Part shown: positions 44,873 through 55,400 of the stretch, in pieces
Numbering within the stretch: the first letter of the stretch is position 1
How the letters are laid out: the number at the start of each line of letters is the position of its first letter
NCBI GenBank assembly: GCA_017447625.1
Contig: JAFSNB010000046.1
Span: forward strand, 1 to 64,000
Length of the DNA stretch: 64,000 bases
Source: Bacteroidaceae bacterium
GTDB taxonomy: Bacteria; Bacteroidota; Bacteroidia; Bacteroidales; Bacteroidaceae
Direction of reading: 5' to 3'
Notes under the pieces: generated by a model
The model's input: only the letters and a program-made list of their open reading frames with translations
Database searches by the model: none
What the model was told of the DNA's origin: nothing
Translations under genes and position numbers: made by a program

Positions 44873-46054
44873 ATGAAACGACTGGCATTTATCTTCATCG
44901 CGCTGTTCTCTCTGAACATCGCTTACGTTTTTTCGCAGGAGTCTCAGGAATCACAGGAGTCCTCCTCTTTCCGCTCCGGGGGAGGCAGCGGCTCTTCAAT
45001 AGATGACTTCTTCCCAATCTGGGGGATTACACTCGGACGAACCACTTGGAGTCAGGCCCAGACGATGGGCTTTAAGGTTGAGATGTTCGAGGATGGCCCC
45101 GATAGGACTGCCGAGAAAGATGATTTGCCTACTTTCTGGGATCATGATGGTGTGGGTTACTTCACATCAATCTATTGGACCTATAGTGATGATTTTAATT
45201 CGAAATGGAAAAATAAAGGCTTCTCTTGGCAGCTCTCATACGACCAGTGGGTGTCCCTCCTCAGAAGACTTGGCTTCAGCATAACTGTCACAGAGGGTCC
45301 CACTACTTATGAATGGCAAGGCAAGTCGGTATTCAAAGCAAAGATAACAGCTTTAGCCTCTGACGGCGTACTGCAATTCCGCATGGATTTCAACTATCGT
45401 GCAGACGGCACTCTTAAATCATCCGCACATTCTCTGTATTCCATAACCGTTGAATTAAAGAAGAAGCCATCCTTTTCATCAACTGGCGGTTCATCAATTT
45501 CATCCGCTTCCAGTTCCGGAAGTTCAAGCGTTGGCACTTACACGGGAGAGAAGCCCAAGTCGAACATGGTACTGCGCGAGATGCTCAAGTCTCCTATGGG
45601 CAATGTGCCTGCCAGTCACGAACTGATGAAATACGGAGATGTCAAGAAAGCCGCCAAGGGAACCTATACTGTGGATGACGACTCGGATCGCGACTCAAAC
45701 GTATTCTTCATCTTCAAGAGCGACAATCCTTGGACCTCGTCAATGCAATATCAAGGCTTTAATTTCGACTATTATAATTTTGACGTAAGCAAACGCTACT
45801 CATTCTTCGATCGCAAGTTTCAATACACCTTCCAGATTGATAACAACTTGGCCAAAGCTTATGCCTTCATGGATTATATCATTCAGGATTTCAAGGATTT
45901 GGGCATCCCTCTAACCTATACCAAGAAGGACGAAAGCAGTATCAAGGCTCAGGGCGAATACTCAGAAGGCCTAAAGACATACAGTATAAAGCTTGAGACT
46001 TACGGCCAGAACCACCTTCGATTGAGAATTGGACTCTTATATAAGAAGCCTTAA
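44873..46054 (+). CDS. Exported protein of unknown function with two related halves
   Basis: 393 residues. Signal peptide MKRLAFIFIALFSLNIAYVFSQ, then a Glu/Ser/Gly linker (ESQESQESSSFRSGGGSGSS). Two regions of about 150 residues follow, joined by a Ser/Gly linker near residue 200-225. Each seems to hold a hydrophobic start (PIWGITLGRTTWSQAQTMGF; SNMVLREMLKSPMGNVPAS) and an aromatic strand region (FTSIYWTYSDDFNSKWKNKGFSW; VFFIFKSDNPWTSSMQYQGFNF). I do not recognise the family. The start is chosen because a -7 box lies 25 bp upstream. A surface or periplasmic location is likely. Confidence 0.7.
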   Translation: MKRLAFIFIALFSLNIAYVFSQESQESQESSSFRSGGGSGSSIDDFFPIWGITLGRTTWSQAQTMGFKVEMFEDGPDRTAEKDDLPTFWDHDGVGYFTSIYWTYSDDFNSKWKNKGFSWQLSYDQWVSLLRRLGFSITVTEGPTTYEWQGKSVFKAKITALASDGVLQFRMDFNYRADGTLKSSAHSLYSITVELKKKPSFSSTGGSSISSASSSGSSSVGTYTGEKPKSNMVLREMLKSPMGNVPASHELMKYGDVKKAAKGTYTVDDDSDRDSNVFFIFKSDNPWTSSMQYQGFNFDYYNFDVSKRYSFFDRKFQYTFQIDNNLAKAYAFMDYIIQDFKDLGIPLTYTKKDESSIKAQGEYSEGLKTYSIKLETYGQNHLRLRIGLLYKKP

Positions 46055-46173
46055 ACAAACAAAGATATATGCAACCCTATGACCATAGGGGGAGGGATTT
46101 GTGTGTATTTGTGCAATTTGTTGCGCTTAACAAATCTTAACATGGAAGTGAGCTGTATAATAAAAAATATGTG

Positions 46174-46181
46174 TACCTTTG
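46174..46181 (+). promoter_or_regulatory. Promoter -7 box for the 1894-residue secreted protein
   Basis: TACCTTTG, 53 bp before the ATG at 46234. Confidence 0.6.
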
Positions 46182-46233
46182 GCGTCGAAAATCCAGAAAA
46201 CACTAACATTTTATACTAACATTACCAAAAAAG

Positions 46234-49200
46234 ATGAAGAAATTACATTTCTCTTTCCTTGTGCTGCTATGCCTTATAACGCAGAGCTTAGCAGCACAAT
46301 CTTGGACGGCCTGCGCAGTAGGTGAAGGCGAATTCTTCCTGTATAGCGTGAGTGAAAGCAAATTCGTCACGGCAGGAACAACCAACGGCTCTCGTGCTTC
46401 CCTCGTAACGCAAGGAGGTATTCCGCTCACATTTACAGCCGTTGATGCCGTGAATGGTGTTTATTCCATTTCATCCGAACCCACTTTCACGGGGCGTGTA
46501 ATGGGTATCGGTTCTGACGGTAACGAAGCATATTTCGATGTTTCTGCTTCCAGCAGTTCACAGTATTCTGACTGGAAGTTTATTCCCGTGGCTGGGCAGG
46601 AGAATACATACCTGATCCAAGCGATGAATAACAACAAATATATGGTGGCTCATGCCTCCAAGTTGGATCGTACATCAGTCACAAGTACTTCTGTACCCAC
46701 AACAACCAAGGGCTATTGGAAGCTTGTCACCAAGGAAGCACTCTACGCCACACTTGCCACAGCAACGAAGGATAACCCTGTAGATGCCACCTTTGCCATC
46801 CTCAACCACACCTTTGCTCCGTCATCATCAAGTAAAACACGCTGGACAGGAGATGCGACGGCATGGGATGGAAGCTCAGATAACAAATGTGTAGAGCAAT
46901 ACAATCGTACTTATGAAATGTATCAAACCATCACAGATATGCCCAATGGCATCTATAAAATGCAATGCCAGGGCTTTTACAGGATGGGAGGACGCTCGAA
47001 TGCAAGAGACAATCGCAATGCAGGTACAGAAGCTCTCAATGCTAAGTACTACATAAATAATGAGGAACGTTCACTCATGTCCATTTTTGCTGATGATAAT
47101 GCTACAAAAGCATATAAAAGTGGATATAATGAGAATTCAGCATATACGGTTGATGGTGTGAACCGATATATACCCAATACCCTTAGTCAAGCCGCTCAAT
47201 GTTTCTTTGCGGGCTATTATCTCAATGAACCCATCGAGGTTGTTGTTATAGACGGAACGATAACAGTTGGTTTCCGCAAAACGGTCTCTTATGGTAGCGA
47301 CTGGGCTGCATATGACAATGTAACTCTTACCTATTATGGTCCTGATCTCTCTGCCATCAAGGAAGCAGCCCTGGCTCAATGGGATGAGTATGATGCGTTG
47401 GTCGTAGAGAATGGTGACCGCACCACATACGACGCTACTCTGGCCACTATCAAATCAACTATTGAGGATGCTACGGACGAGGCTGCCATCAGCGAAGCAG
47501 TTAGAGGATTGAAGCCTGCCTATCAGATTTATCAGTCTTCTCCAGAGATATCTGGCGCCCCGCTGAACCTTACATCAATGTTTACCAATGCCGATTTGAA
47601 GGGAGGTGCAACGGGATGGACCGTGACTTCTACCGGTGGCACTCCTTCTTTTGACACCAGCAAGGATCCTGTCGTTTTAGAGGCATACGCTGGTTGGGAT
47701 AATTTGGATATGACTGCTTTCAAGATTGAACAGACAGAGTCTATCACGCTTGCTCCAGGTAAGTATCGTCTTAGAGTAAATGCGTTCTATCGTTATGGCG
47801 TAGCCTATAATAGTGACGGTGAGACTCCTACTTCATTAGCATATATGTATGCGGGCGATAATCGTCAGGAGATAATGCGTCTTGGAGACCTCGCAAACAA
47901 TGAATACCCCAACAGTATGTCTGATGCTTCTGCATCCTTTGCAGCAGGTAATTATCTTAACTCCATGCTCTTCACCATCGACGAACCGACAACTCTGAAA
48001 TTCGGTGTTGATGGCACTCACACCCTTAAGCAGTCGTGGTTCATCATGGGCCCGATGACATTGGAGAAAGTGATGGAGAATGAGGCCTTAGGTGAATATA
48101 TGGTTCGTTGGGAAGCCCTGAAGACCATAACCAATCAGGCTTTGGATCACAACGGTTTCGATGCTACCGTAGAAGAAGGTGCGACAGCAACGACAGAGTC
48201 TGAGATGGAAGCAGCCGACGCTGCTGTATGGAGTGCTTTTTGCAACCTCCTGAAGACCGGCACCACAGCTACCGGACAATTTGATATCACATCGCTCGTA
48301 GAAGGAGCCAGCACAGCTAATGCTCAGGAAAAGTTTAATCAGACAGAAGCTACTGTTACCCACACAATAGCTGATATGCCAGCTGGAACCTACACCGTAA
48401 AGGTGCAGGCGTTCCATCGTTCACATGATTACAAGACATCGAGCATTGCTTACGAAAACGGAACGGATGTTGTGGCTGCAAGTCTCTATTTTGGAGATGC
48501 ATCAACGTCTGTAAAGAACATCAATGACGATGCACGATACATTTCGGCACGCCGTTCAAGCGACGTTGCTGGTGCTTATCAGCGTAGCGTTCCCAACACC
48601 CTAAATGGTACCGATGACGCCTTTAATGCAGGTCTGTACTGGAACACTCTGGTTGCAACTACAGATGCTGACGGAGACATAGAATTCGGTCTTCGCCTTG
48701 AGAATGGACAGACAAACAACTGGATGCCATATAACAACTTCCGTCTCTACTACGGAGCTGCGAAGACTTCAGTAAGCCTCAGCACGTCAGAGGCATACGG
48801 AATCACCGAAGCCACTCGTGCCGATGTGACCACGAACATAGCTCTTCACGCGGGCGAATATAATAAGGTATGTCTGCCTTTCGGTCTGTCTGCTACTCAG
48901 GTTTCTGCTACATTCAGCGGAGCTTACGCTCTGGGCGGAGTAACCAGCGACGGCGAGGCTCTTACGGGGCAGCTCGTGCCTGTATCCACGATGGAAGCTG
49001 GTGTCGGCTACTTCGTGACAGTTGCCGCAGACAAGAACCTAGCTGTTGAAGACGTGCTGTTGACTCCTGCAGCTCCTGACAGCATCCCCGTAATCTGGGA
49101 CGGCGCTGCTACCGTTGGCAACTATACTGGCTACACCTTCGCCATTAACCTGCCCAGCGAATATTCAGCATTGGCCAGCACTCTGACATACACCCCCGTT

Positions 49201-51918
49201 GACTATAACAACGTCAGCTTCACCACAAATCTGGAGAACTGGCAGGCACGCCGCTTCCTAAACGGACCGACATACGACCAGAGCAGTGCCTCCAAGATAG
49301 GGCAGTATAACCAGGCTCCTCCCTCACGCCGCGACCAACCGCACTCTGTGTTTATACCTGTTCCGTCAAATTCAGCAGCTTTGACACTGAGCGTGAGCCT
49401 GAACAGCGACTACTCAAATGCAACCACATACGACTTCGCCGCAGGAACAACTCTTTGCGAAGTTCACAATCTGGTTCCGCAGAACACATATTATTATAAG
49501 GTAGAGGCAAACGAAGCCATTATCACAAAGGGGCAGTTCAATACCGAAGGCCGTCTGCGTATGATTAAGGCTACCAGCGGCAGCAACATCCGTGATCTCG
49601 GAGGTTGGCAGACAATTGACGGTCTCCGCACAAATTACGGACTTGTCTATCGCGGTGGCGAGATGAACGCCGAACACACTTTGAACGCTCAGGATATCCA
49701 AGTGCTGCGTGCCTTGAATATCGGCGGAGAGGTTGACCTGCGTGAAGACAAAGACTTCGACAACTGGGGTGGGGCAACACTTCATGAAGCTTCTGCTCTC
49801 GGAAACGACATTGACTACACATACGAGAACCTTAGCATCTGGGGCAGCGATGCTCTGCAGCAGGTTCCTGAGAAGTTCGCAGACGCCTTTAACCTGACTC
49901 TCAACACTCTGAAAGCAGGCAAGAGCGTTTATTTTCACTGCATCTGGGGTGCCGACCGCACAGGTTGCTATGCAATGTTGCTCGAAGGCCTGCTCGGTCT
50001 GACTGAGGATCAGCTTTGCAAGGACTATGAACTGACATCTTACTCACATGCAGGAACCCGCACAAAGGACGGCCTCGACAGCAAGTTCAACTATATCAAG
50101 AGTTTGCCTGGTGAAACACTGCAAGAGCAGTTCTATAACTACTGGCACGTACAGGTCGGCATTTCAAAAGAAGACCTGTTGTATTTCATCGAGATTATGA
50201 CAGACGGACATCCTGCCATACTCGATGCCGTGCTTCCCGAATATGGAGTAACTCCTGTTGTGGCTGACGGTGACTACTATATTTATCTGCCTGCTTATGA
50301 GCAGTTCGTAGGTCGCGGAGATAATTACGGTACTCGTGTCGTATTGGACAACTACGGTGTGCCTGCACATTTTGCTACCTCTGGTTTTGGAGTAACTACC
50401 ATTAAGTTCTTGGATAGCCAGCTTTATCTCGGTTCAGACGTATATACAGACAAGGCTTCAGACTATAACTCCATCAACTGGACTATGGAAAAGAAAGAGG
50501 GTGGCTTCGTGCTGAAGTCCGAACTTGAAGATAAATACCTACAGATGGAAAACGACGGTAAGATACGCCGCAGTGCTACTACTGATGAAAATGCATGCGT
50601 CTTCACCGTTAAGACTCTTTCAGATCAGAAGTCTATTGTCGCAGCAAAACTCCTTGCCAACAAACTTGCAGCAGCCTCAGCTGCCGGGTTGTCGGCTACC
50701 ACTCTTGAAGCTTTCAATACAGAACTTTCTACTAACTACAACGCTATACCTTCAACTGCTGTAATCAAGAGCGCTAACGCTGGCAGTACAACAGATTGGA
50801 TATTGACACAGGCTGGCAGTCAACAGGATGTTTGGAATGCTTACAATGTTGGCAGCTATGGTGCTGAGCTCTATCAGAAGTGTGGTTCTACCGTATCACA
50901 GACCATTACCGTTCCTCACGCTGGTCTCTACAAACTGACTCTAAATGCTCTTTATCGTCAAGGACAGAATGATCGCTGTTACGAACTTGGTCAGGCTGGT
51001 TATGAGTTGAGTGATGCATGGGTAAGCGTGAACGGAACTTACTTCGCACAGATCCCGTCTTGGTACAGCGACTGTGCCAGCAGCTCGAATCCAAATAACA
51101 CAGACGAAGCCAAGGCTCTGATGGATGCTGGCAAATATGCAATCGAACTGTATGCATACGTAGGCAATGACAGGCAGCTGACGATTTCAATCAATGAACA
51201 AGGCTACTTGGCCGGCAGCTGGTGTCTCTTCAACAACTTCGCTCTCACGGAGTATGCCAAGAAGATGACTATCAGCGAAACCGATACAGAAGCTCCCGCC
51301 GAATGCGAATTCGCTGACGTGACACTGACACGCACCCTCAAGGGCGGACAGTGGAACGGCTTCAGCCTGCCATTCTCACTCAGCGCAGCTCAGCTTGCAG
51401 CTTCTCCTCTCCAGGATGTCGCCATCAAGCAATTCTCGTCTGCCGACGGAAATGTGATGACTATGACAGATGCAACCGAAATCGTTGCCGGTGAGCCTTA
51501 TCTCGTAAAGCCTGTGAACGAAGACATCGTCAATCCCGTCTTTGCAGGTGTTACCGTGGAGAATCCTGAGGGGGCTGTTAAGGGCGATGGTGACTACAAA
51601 CTTGCTGCTCACCTCTATAACACAGCTCTTTCCACAGATGGAGACGTGGCCTATGTCTCAACCACCGACAGCAGCATTAAGAAGCTTACTTCCGGAGGCA
51701 TCAAGGGCCTGCGCTCATACTTCCAGATTCCTACGAGCAATGGAGTCAAAGCGCTTGTGCTGAAGTTTGACAATGCAACTGAAGTAGAGACCATTGACAA
51801 TGTACCATTTGCCATTGAAAATGAGGCTGACGCAGTGTTCGACATCAGCGGCCGCCGTGTCAGCAAGGCTCATAAGGGATTGTATATCCGGAACGGTAAG
51901 AAGGTACTCGTGAAGTAA
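46234..51918 (+). CDS. Giant secreted multidomain protein with tyrosine-phosphatase module
   Basis: 1894 residues, signal peptide MKKLHFSFLVLLCLITQSLAAQ. Four galactose-binding-like modules share the pattern YxxYQTIxDMPxGxYxxxxQxFYR or its variants (starts near 190, 445, 683 and 1490), with helical spacers between some. Near 870-1000 lies a beta domain (NKVCLPFGLSATQV) also found at the C-terminal side. Residues about 1108-1330 form a protein-tyrosine/serine phosphatase of the secreted bacterial Y_phosphatase3 type: SNIRDLGGWQTIDGLRTNYGLVYRGGE, EVDLREDKDFD and the CX5R signature HCIWGADRTG (Cys1236, Arg1242). The end VFDISGRRV...KGLYIRNGKKVLVK resembles a type IX secretion signal. A phosphate-ester or phosphoinositide substrate at the cell surface is inferred. 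The -7 box is at 46174-46181. Confidence 0.85.
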   Translation: MKKLHFSFLVLLCLITQSLAAQSWTACAVGEGEFFLYSVSESKFVTAGTTNGSRASLVTQGGIPLTFTAVDAVNGVYSISSEPTFTGRVMGIGSDGNEAYFDVSASSSSQYSDWKFIPVAGQENTYLIQAMNNNKYMVAHASKLDRTSVTSTSVPTTTKGYWKLVTKEALYATLATATKDNPVDATFAILNHTFAPSSSSKTRWTGDATAWDGSSDNKCVEQYNRTYEMYQTITDMPNGIYKMQCQGFYRMGGRSNARDNRNAGTEALNAKYYINNEERSLMSIFADDNATKAYKSGYNENSAYTVDGVNRYIPNTLSQAAQCFFAGYYLNEPIEVVVIDGTITVGFRKTVSYGSDWAAYDNVTLTYYGPDLSAIKEAALAQWDEYDALVVENGDRTTYDATLATIKSTIEDATDEAAISEAVRGLKPAYQIYQSSPEISGAPLNLTSMFTNADLKGGATGWTVTSTGGTPSFDTSKDPVVLEAYAGWDNLDMTAFKIEQTESITLAPGKYRLRVNAFYRYGVAYNSDGETPTSLAYMYAGDNRQEIMRLGDLANNEYPNSMSDASASFAAGNYLNSMLFTIDEPTTLKFGVDGTHTLKQSWFIMGPMTLEKVMENEALGEYMVRWEALKTITNQALDHNGFDATVEEGATATTESEMEAADAAVWSAFCNLLKTGTTATGQFDITSLVEGASTANAQEKFNQTEATVTHTIADMPAGTYTVKVQAFHRSHDYKTSSIAYENGTDVVAASLYFGDASTSVKNINDDARYISARRSSDVAGAYQRSVPNTLNGTDDAFNAGLYWNTLVATTDADGDIEFGLRLENGQTNNWMPYNNFRLYYGAAKTSVSLSTSEAYGITEATRADVTTNIALHAGEYNKVCLPFGLSATQVSATFSGAYALGGVTSDGEALTGQLVPVSTMEAGVGYFVTVAADKNLAVEDVLLTPAAPDSIPVIWDGAATVGNYTGYTFAINLPSEYSALASTLTYTPVDYNNVSFTTNLENWQARRFLNGPTYDQSSASKIGQYNQAPPSRRDQPHSVFIPVPSNSAALTLSVSLNSDYSNATTYDFAAGTTLCEVHNLVPQNTYYYKVEANEAIITKGQFNTEGRLRMIKATSGSNIRDLGGWQTIDGLRTNYGLVYRGGEMNAEHTLNAQDIQVLRALNIGGEVDLREDKDFDNWGGATLHEASALGNDIDYTYENLSIWGSDALQQVPEKFADAFNLTLNTLKAGKSVYFHCIWGADRTGCYAMLLEGLLGLTEDQLCKDYELTSYSHAGTRTKDGLDSKFNYIKSLPGETLQEQFYNYWHVQVGISKEDLLYFIEIMTDGHPAILDAVLPEYGVTPVVADGDYYIYLPAYEQFVGRGDNYGTRVVLDNYGVPAHFATSGFGVTTIKFLDSQLYLGSDVYTDKASDYNSINWTMEKKEGGFVLKSELEDKYLQMENDGKIRRSATTDENACVFTVKTLSDQKSIVAAKLLANKLAAASAAGLSATTLEAFNTELSTNYNAIPSTAVIKSANAGSTTDWILTQAGSQQDVWNAYNVGSYGAELYQKCGSTVSQTITVPHAGLYKLTLNALYRQGQNDRCYELGQAGYELSDAWVSVNGTYFAQIPSWYSDCASSSNPNNTDEAKALMDAGKYAIELYAYVGNDRQLTISINEQGYLAGSWCLFNNFALTEYAKKMTISETDTEAPAECEFADVTLTRTLKGGQWNGFSLPFSLSAAQLAASPLQDVAIKQFSSADGNVMTMTDATEIVAGEPYLVKPVNEDIVNPVFAGVTVENPEGAVKGDGDYKLAAHLYNTALSTDGDVAYVSTTDSSIKKLTSGGIKGLRSYFQIPTSNGVKALVLKFDNATEVETIDNVPFAIENEADAVFDISGRRVSKAHKGLYIRNGKKVLVK

Positions 51919-51940
51919 ATTAATTAATTAATAACCCTCA

Positions 51941-52010
51941 AATAATGACCCTATAAGCCTCCAAGCGCCAGCCGCTCCCCTCCATTACGGGAGGGGTTCG
52001 GGGGTGGGTC
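51941..52010. repeat. Second copy of the 70-bp palindrome unit from the nqrE-nqrF spacer
   Basis: It matches 12317-12386 at 64 of 70 positions, starting AATAATGACCCTATAA and ending GGGGGTGGGTC. Here too it ends eight bases before a start codon (ATG at 52018). Confidence 0.75.
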
Positions 52011-52017
52011 TTACAAT

Positions 52018-52209
52018 ATGAAAAAGATATATATAATCCCGACTCTTTGCATCGTCCGTGTTAATAACGAGATGCCGATAGCCAATTCCAACCAAGTGAC
52101 AAGCGACGGAAACGTTGAACTTAACGAGGAGACGATGGAAGAAGGCAACGGCGACGATGCCGTGAAAGCCAATCGCTATTCGGTTTGGAGCGAAGACTGG
52201 AACGAATAA
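52018..52209 (+). CDS. Small acidic protein, 63 residues
   Basis: MKKIYIIPTLCIVRVNNEM, then NSNQVTSDGNVELNEETMEEGNGDD and a C-terminal YSVWSEDWNE. The N-terminal MKKxYxxP, an internal hydrophobic segment and an acidic Trp-containing tail recur in many small Bacteroidales proteins encoded near secreted proteins, whose function I do not know. The start lies eight bases after a GC-rich palindrome. It may be cotranscribed with the 46.2 kb gene (99 bp apart) and GH51 (196 bp downstream). Confidence 0.6.
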   Translation: MKKIYIIPTLCIVRVNNEMPIANSNQVTSDGNVELNEETMEEGNGDDAVKANRYSVWSEDWNE

Positions 52210-52227
52210 AGAATTCAACATTCTGAA

Positions 52228-52358
52228 GTAGTTAAGTAGTCAGTAGTTAAAGAAGTTAAGCCGAATGGCTGGTGGCTGAAAACAAGCTGATAGAAGTAAT
52301 GGCTAAACTACAGTCCGAAAGGACGAGCGAAGCGATAACTTCTTAACTTCCTAACTAC
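52228..52358. repeat. Inverted-repeat spacer element before GH51
   Basis: The left end GTAGTTAAGTAGTCAGTAGT and the right end CTTAACTTCCTAACTAC are inverted copies around a core of about 90 bp. AT-rich filler related in style to, but different in sequence from, the other spacers. No gene seen. Confidence 0.6.
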
Positions 52359-52405
52359 AAATAAGTTGAGCAAATGCGAAACTTGAGTAAATAAAATCAA
52401 TAGTC

Positions 52406-55400
52406 ATGCGTAGGACATTATCCTTTATCCATTTTACACTATTTCTGGTTGCACTTGCCACAGCGCAAGTGCAATTGGACTTCTCCACCGCTGAGAGAGG
52501 TCCCGTAATAGGGCCGCTTCACTACGGCATCTTCTACGAGGAGATTAACCACGCTGGCGACGGAGGTATCTATGCTGAGCTCGTCCGCAACGGGTCGATG
52601 GAGGAAAACTCCGGCAATCCAGACTATTGGTGGACATTGGGTAATGCCACGTTCAGCATCTCCTCGCAGAACCTGATAAATTCTGCCCAAAAGCGCGCTA
52701 TGCACCTGAACCTGACCAAGTCAGGCGACGGTGTGCGCAATATTGGCTATTGGGGCATTAATATCGTGAGAGGGGAGAGGTACAGGGCAACCTTCTGGCT
52801 GCGTGCAGCCGACACATGGAAAGGAAATGTCACGCTGACTCTGGAAAACTATGACGGCACAGACCTTGGACACACCGTTGTTCAGGTCAATGCCGACTCC
52901 CGATGGCAGAAATATACTGCCGAGATTGTGGCCACCGCATCCGACGGACAGGGGTGGTTCGCTATCCGCGGCTCCCGTGCAGGAACGGTGTATCTGGACT
53001 GCGTGAGTCTTATGCCGCCGACATTCAAGAACCGCGAGAACGGAATGCGGCGCGATCTTGCCGAGAAGCTTGCCGCTCTGCATCCGCGTTTCATGCGGTT
53101 TCCTGGTGGCTGTTATATCGAGGGCGGCAACCGCTACCAATGGCGAAACACCGTTGGCCCGGTCGAGGAGCGACTGGGCTTGTACAACAGTCATTGGGGC
53201 TATCCCGTGTCGAACGGGATGGGTTATCATGAGTTTCTGCAACTGGCTGAAGACCTTGGAGCGGAGCCTCTCTTCGTGGTGAATGTCGGAATGGGTCACG
53301 GTTGGGTGCAGGATTACCAGCACATCCAGGGCTTTATCCAGGAGGCTCTCGATGCGCTGGAGTATGCCAACGGCGACACCACGACCTTCTGGGGAGCCAA
53401 GCGCGCTGCGGCAGGTCATCCGGAACCGTTCAACATGCGGCTAATGGAAATAGGCAACGAGAACTACAACTTCAACGCAAACGATAATAGCGATCAGAGC
53501 GACCACTACGCCGAGCGCTTCAAACAGTTCTACGATGCCATCAAGGCGCGTTGGCCGCAGGTTATCTGTATTGGGAACGTGGAGAGCTGGGGAACGGACA
53601 ACCCGACCTGGCGCAACCGCTATGCCGTGGAGGTCGTTGATGAACATTACTACCGCAATCCCGACTGGTTCGCCTCGAACTATAACAAATACGATAACCA
53701 CAGCCGCACGAGCAATAAGATATACAACGGAGAATATGCCGTAACAAGCGACTTCGGCACCAACGGCACACTCAAGGCCGCCCTCGGCGAAGCCATATAT
53801 ATGGCTGGCATGGAGCGTAACTCCGACGTATGCGTGATGGCCAGTTATGCGCCTATATTCATGAATGAGAACGAGGCCCAGTGGCGGCCCGACATGATCC
53901 ATTACAACTCGCACTCCAGTTTCGGGACGCCAAGCTACTGGACTCAGCAGATGATGGCTTCCGCAGTGGGCCATCAGAACATAACGTGGACGGAGACGGG
54001 CAACTCGGTGTCTCTGGCAGCCGGCGCTCGCCTCGGTCTCGGCTCGTGGAATACGGACGTGACCTACTCTAACATCAAGGTGACGAAGGCCGACGGTACA
54101 GTTGTCTATGAGGGTGACGAGCAGGTGGTTTCCTCAGCCAACATCCAAGGCACGGCCCGAGTGATTGATGTCGTTACAGACGACTGCACAATAGAACTCG
54201 ATGCTGTGAAGAACTCGGGCGACGAAGGCTTCCTGATTGGTTTTGCCTATGGCGACAGCAACAACTACGCCTGGTGGAATCTCGGAGGGTGGGGCAACGC
54301 ACGTCACGGCGTGGAGCAGGCCGTAAGCGGATCAAAATCCACACTCGCCTCAGCAGCCGGCAACATACAGACAGGAACAGTCTATCATCTAAAGGTGGTT
54401 CGCGAAGGACTCACTGCCCGTTGCTACATCGATGACGAGCTAATCCACACCGTGACCCTCAGCGCAGCCGGCGGATCGCGTCTCTACCTCTGCGCCTCGC
54501 TCAACGAAGCCGAGGACTCCGCCATCGTGAAGGTTATCAATTACAACGGAGCAGACGTCCCCACAACAATTCGTTTCAAGGATGCAACCATAAGCGGAAA
54601 CGCCAATGTCCGCGTGATGAGCAACCCCGACAACTATGCCGAGAACTCAATGGCCACCCCGATGAAAGTAAGCCCCAAAAACTCTCAACTCTCAACTGTC
54701 AACTCTCAACTGGACTACGCCGTTCCCGCCTATTCACTTTCTGTAATAACGATTCCGCTCTCCGACGTGAGTGCAGAGTCAAGGCTTCAGCCGGAGGCCG
54801 CTCCAGAGCCATCCGTAAGCTACAGTTTTGACAGCGGAGAAGCAACTGACGATACGGGCACATTGACTGCTTCGCTCAAAAGCGGAGCTTCCCTGCTCAC
54901 GCTTGCCGACGGCAACTCAGCCCTCTACACCGGCCCCGTCGCTAACCAATCTGCCACTGGCTCCTCAGATTCATCTGAGGGTTCCGCCTATCTCGACCTC
55001 GGCAACGAAGCCGCTCGCGCCATAGGCACGCTAATCAACGGCGAGGCATATAGCGTCAGCATAAATATCCTGCTGCAAGACGGCGTCAATCTGGACAAAT
55101 TCTGTTGGGCTTGGAACGTGAACAATGGCGATGGGAACTATGCAGGCCTAATCAACAAGCCAAACAATCAAGACTGGTATTTTGAGAAGAAGAGCTCCGG
55201 CACATGCACCGTCCGCTCTTTGTCTGGTTTGAGTCAGGGCTCATGGCATAACATCACCGTCACCTGCGACCAGACTGAAACCCGCATCTATGTCGATGGG
55301 CAGTTGCGAAACGTAAACACCTCCAACCGCACGCAGTCCATCAGACTCAGCAACAGCACAGCCGCCTGGATCGGGCGAAGTCCGTTTACAGGCGATGCCC

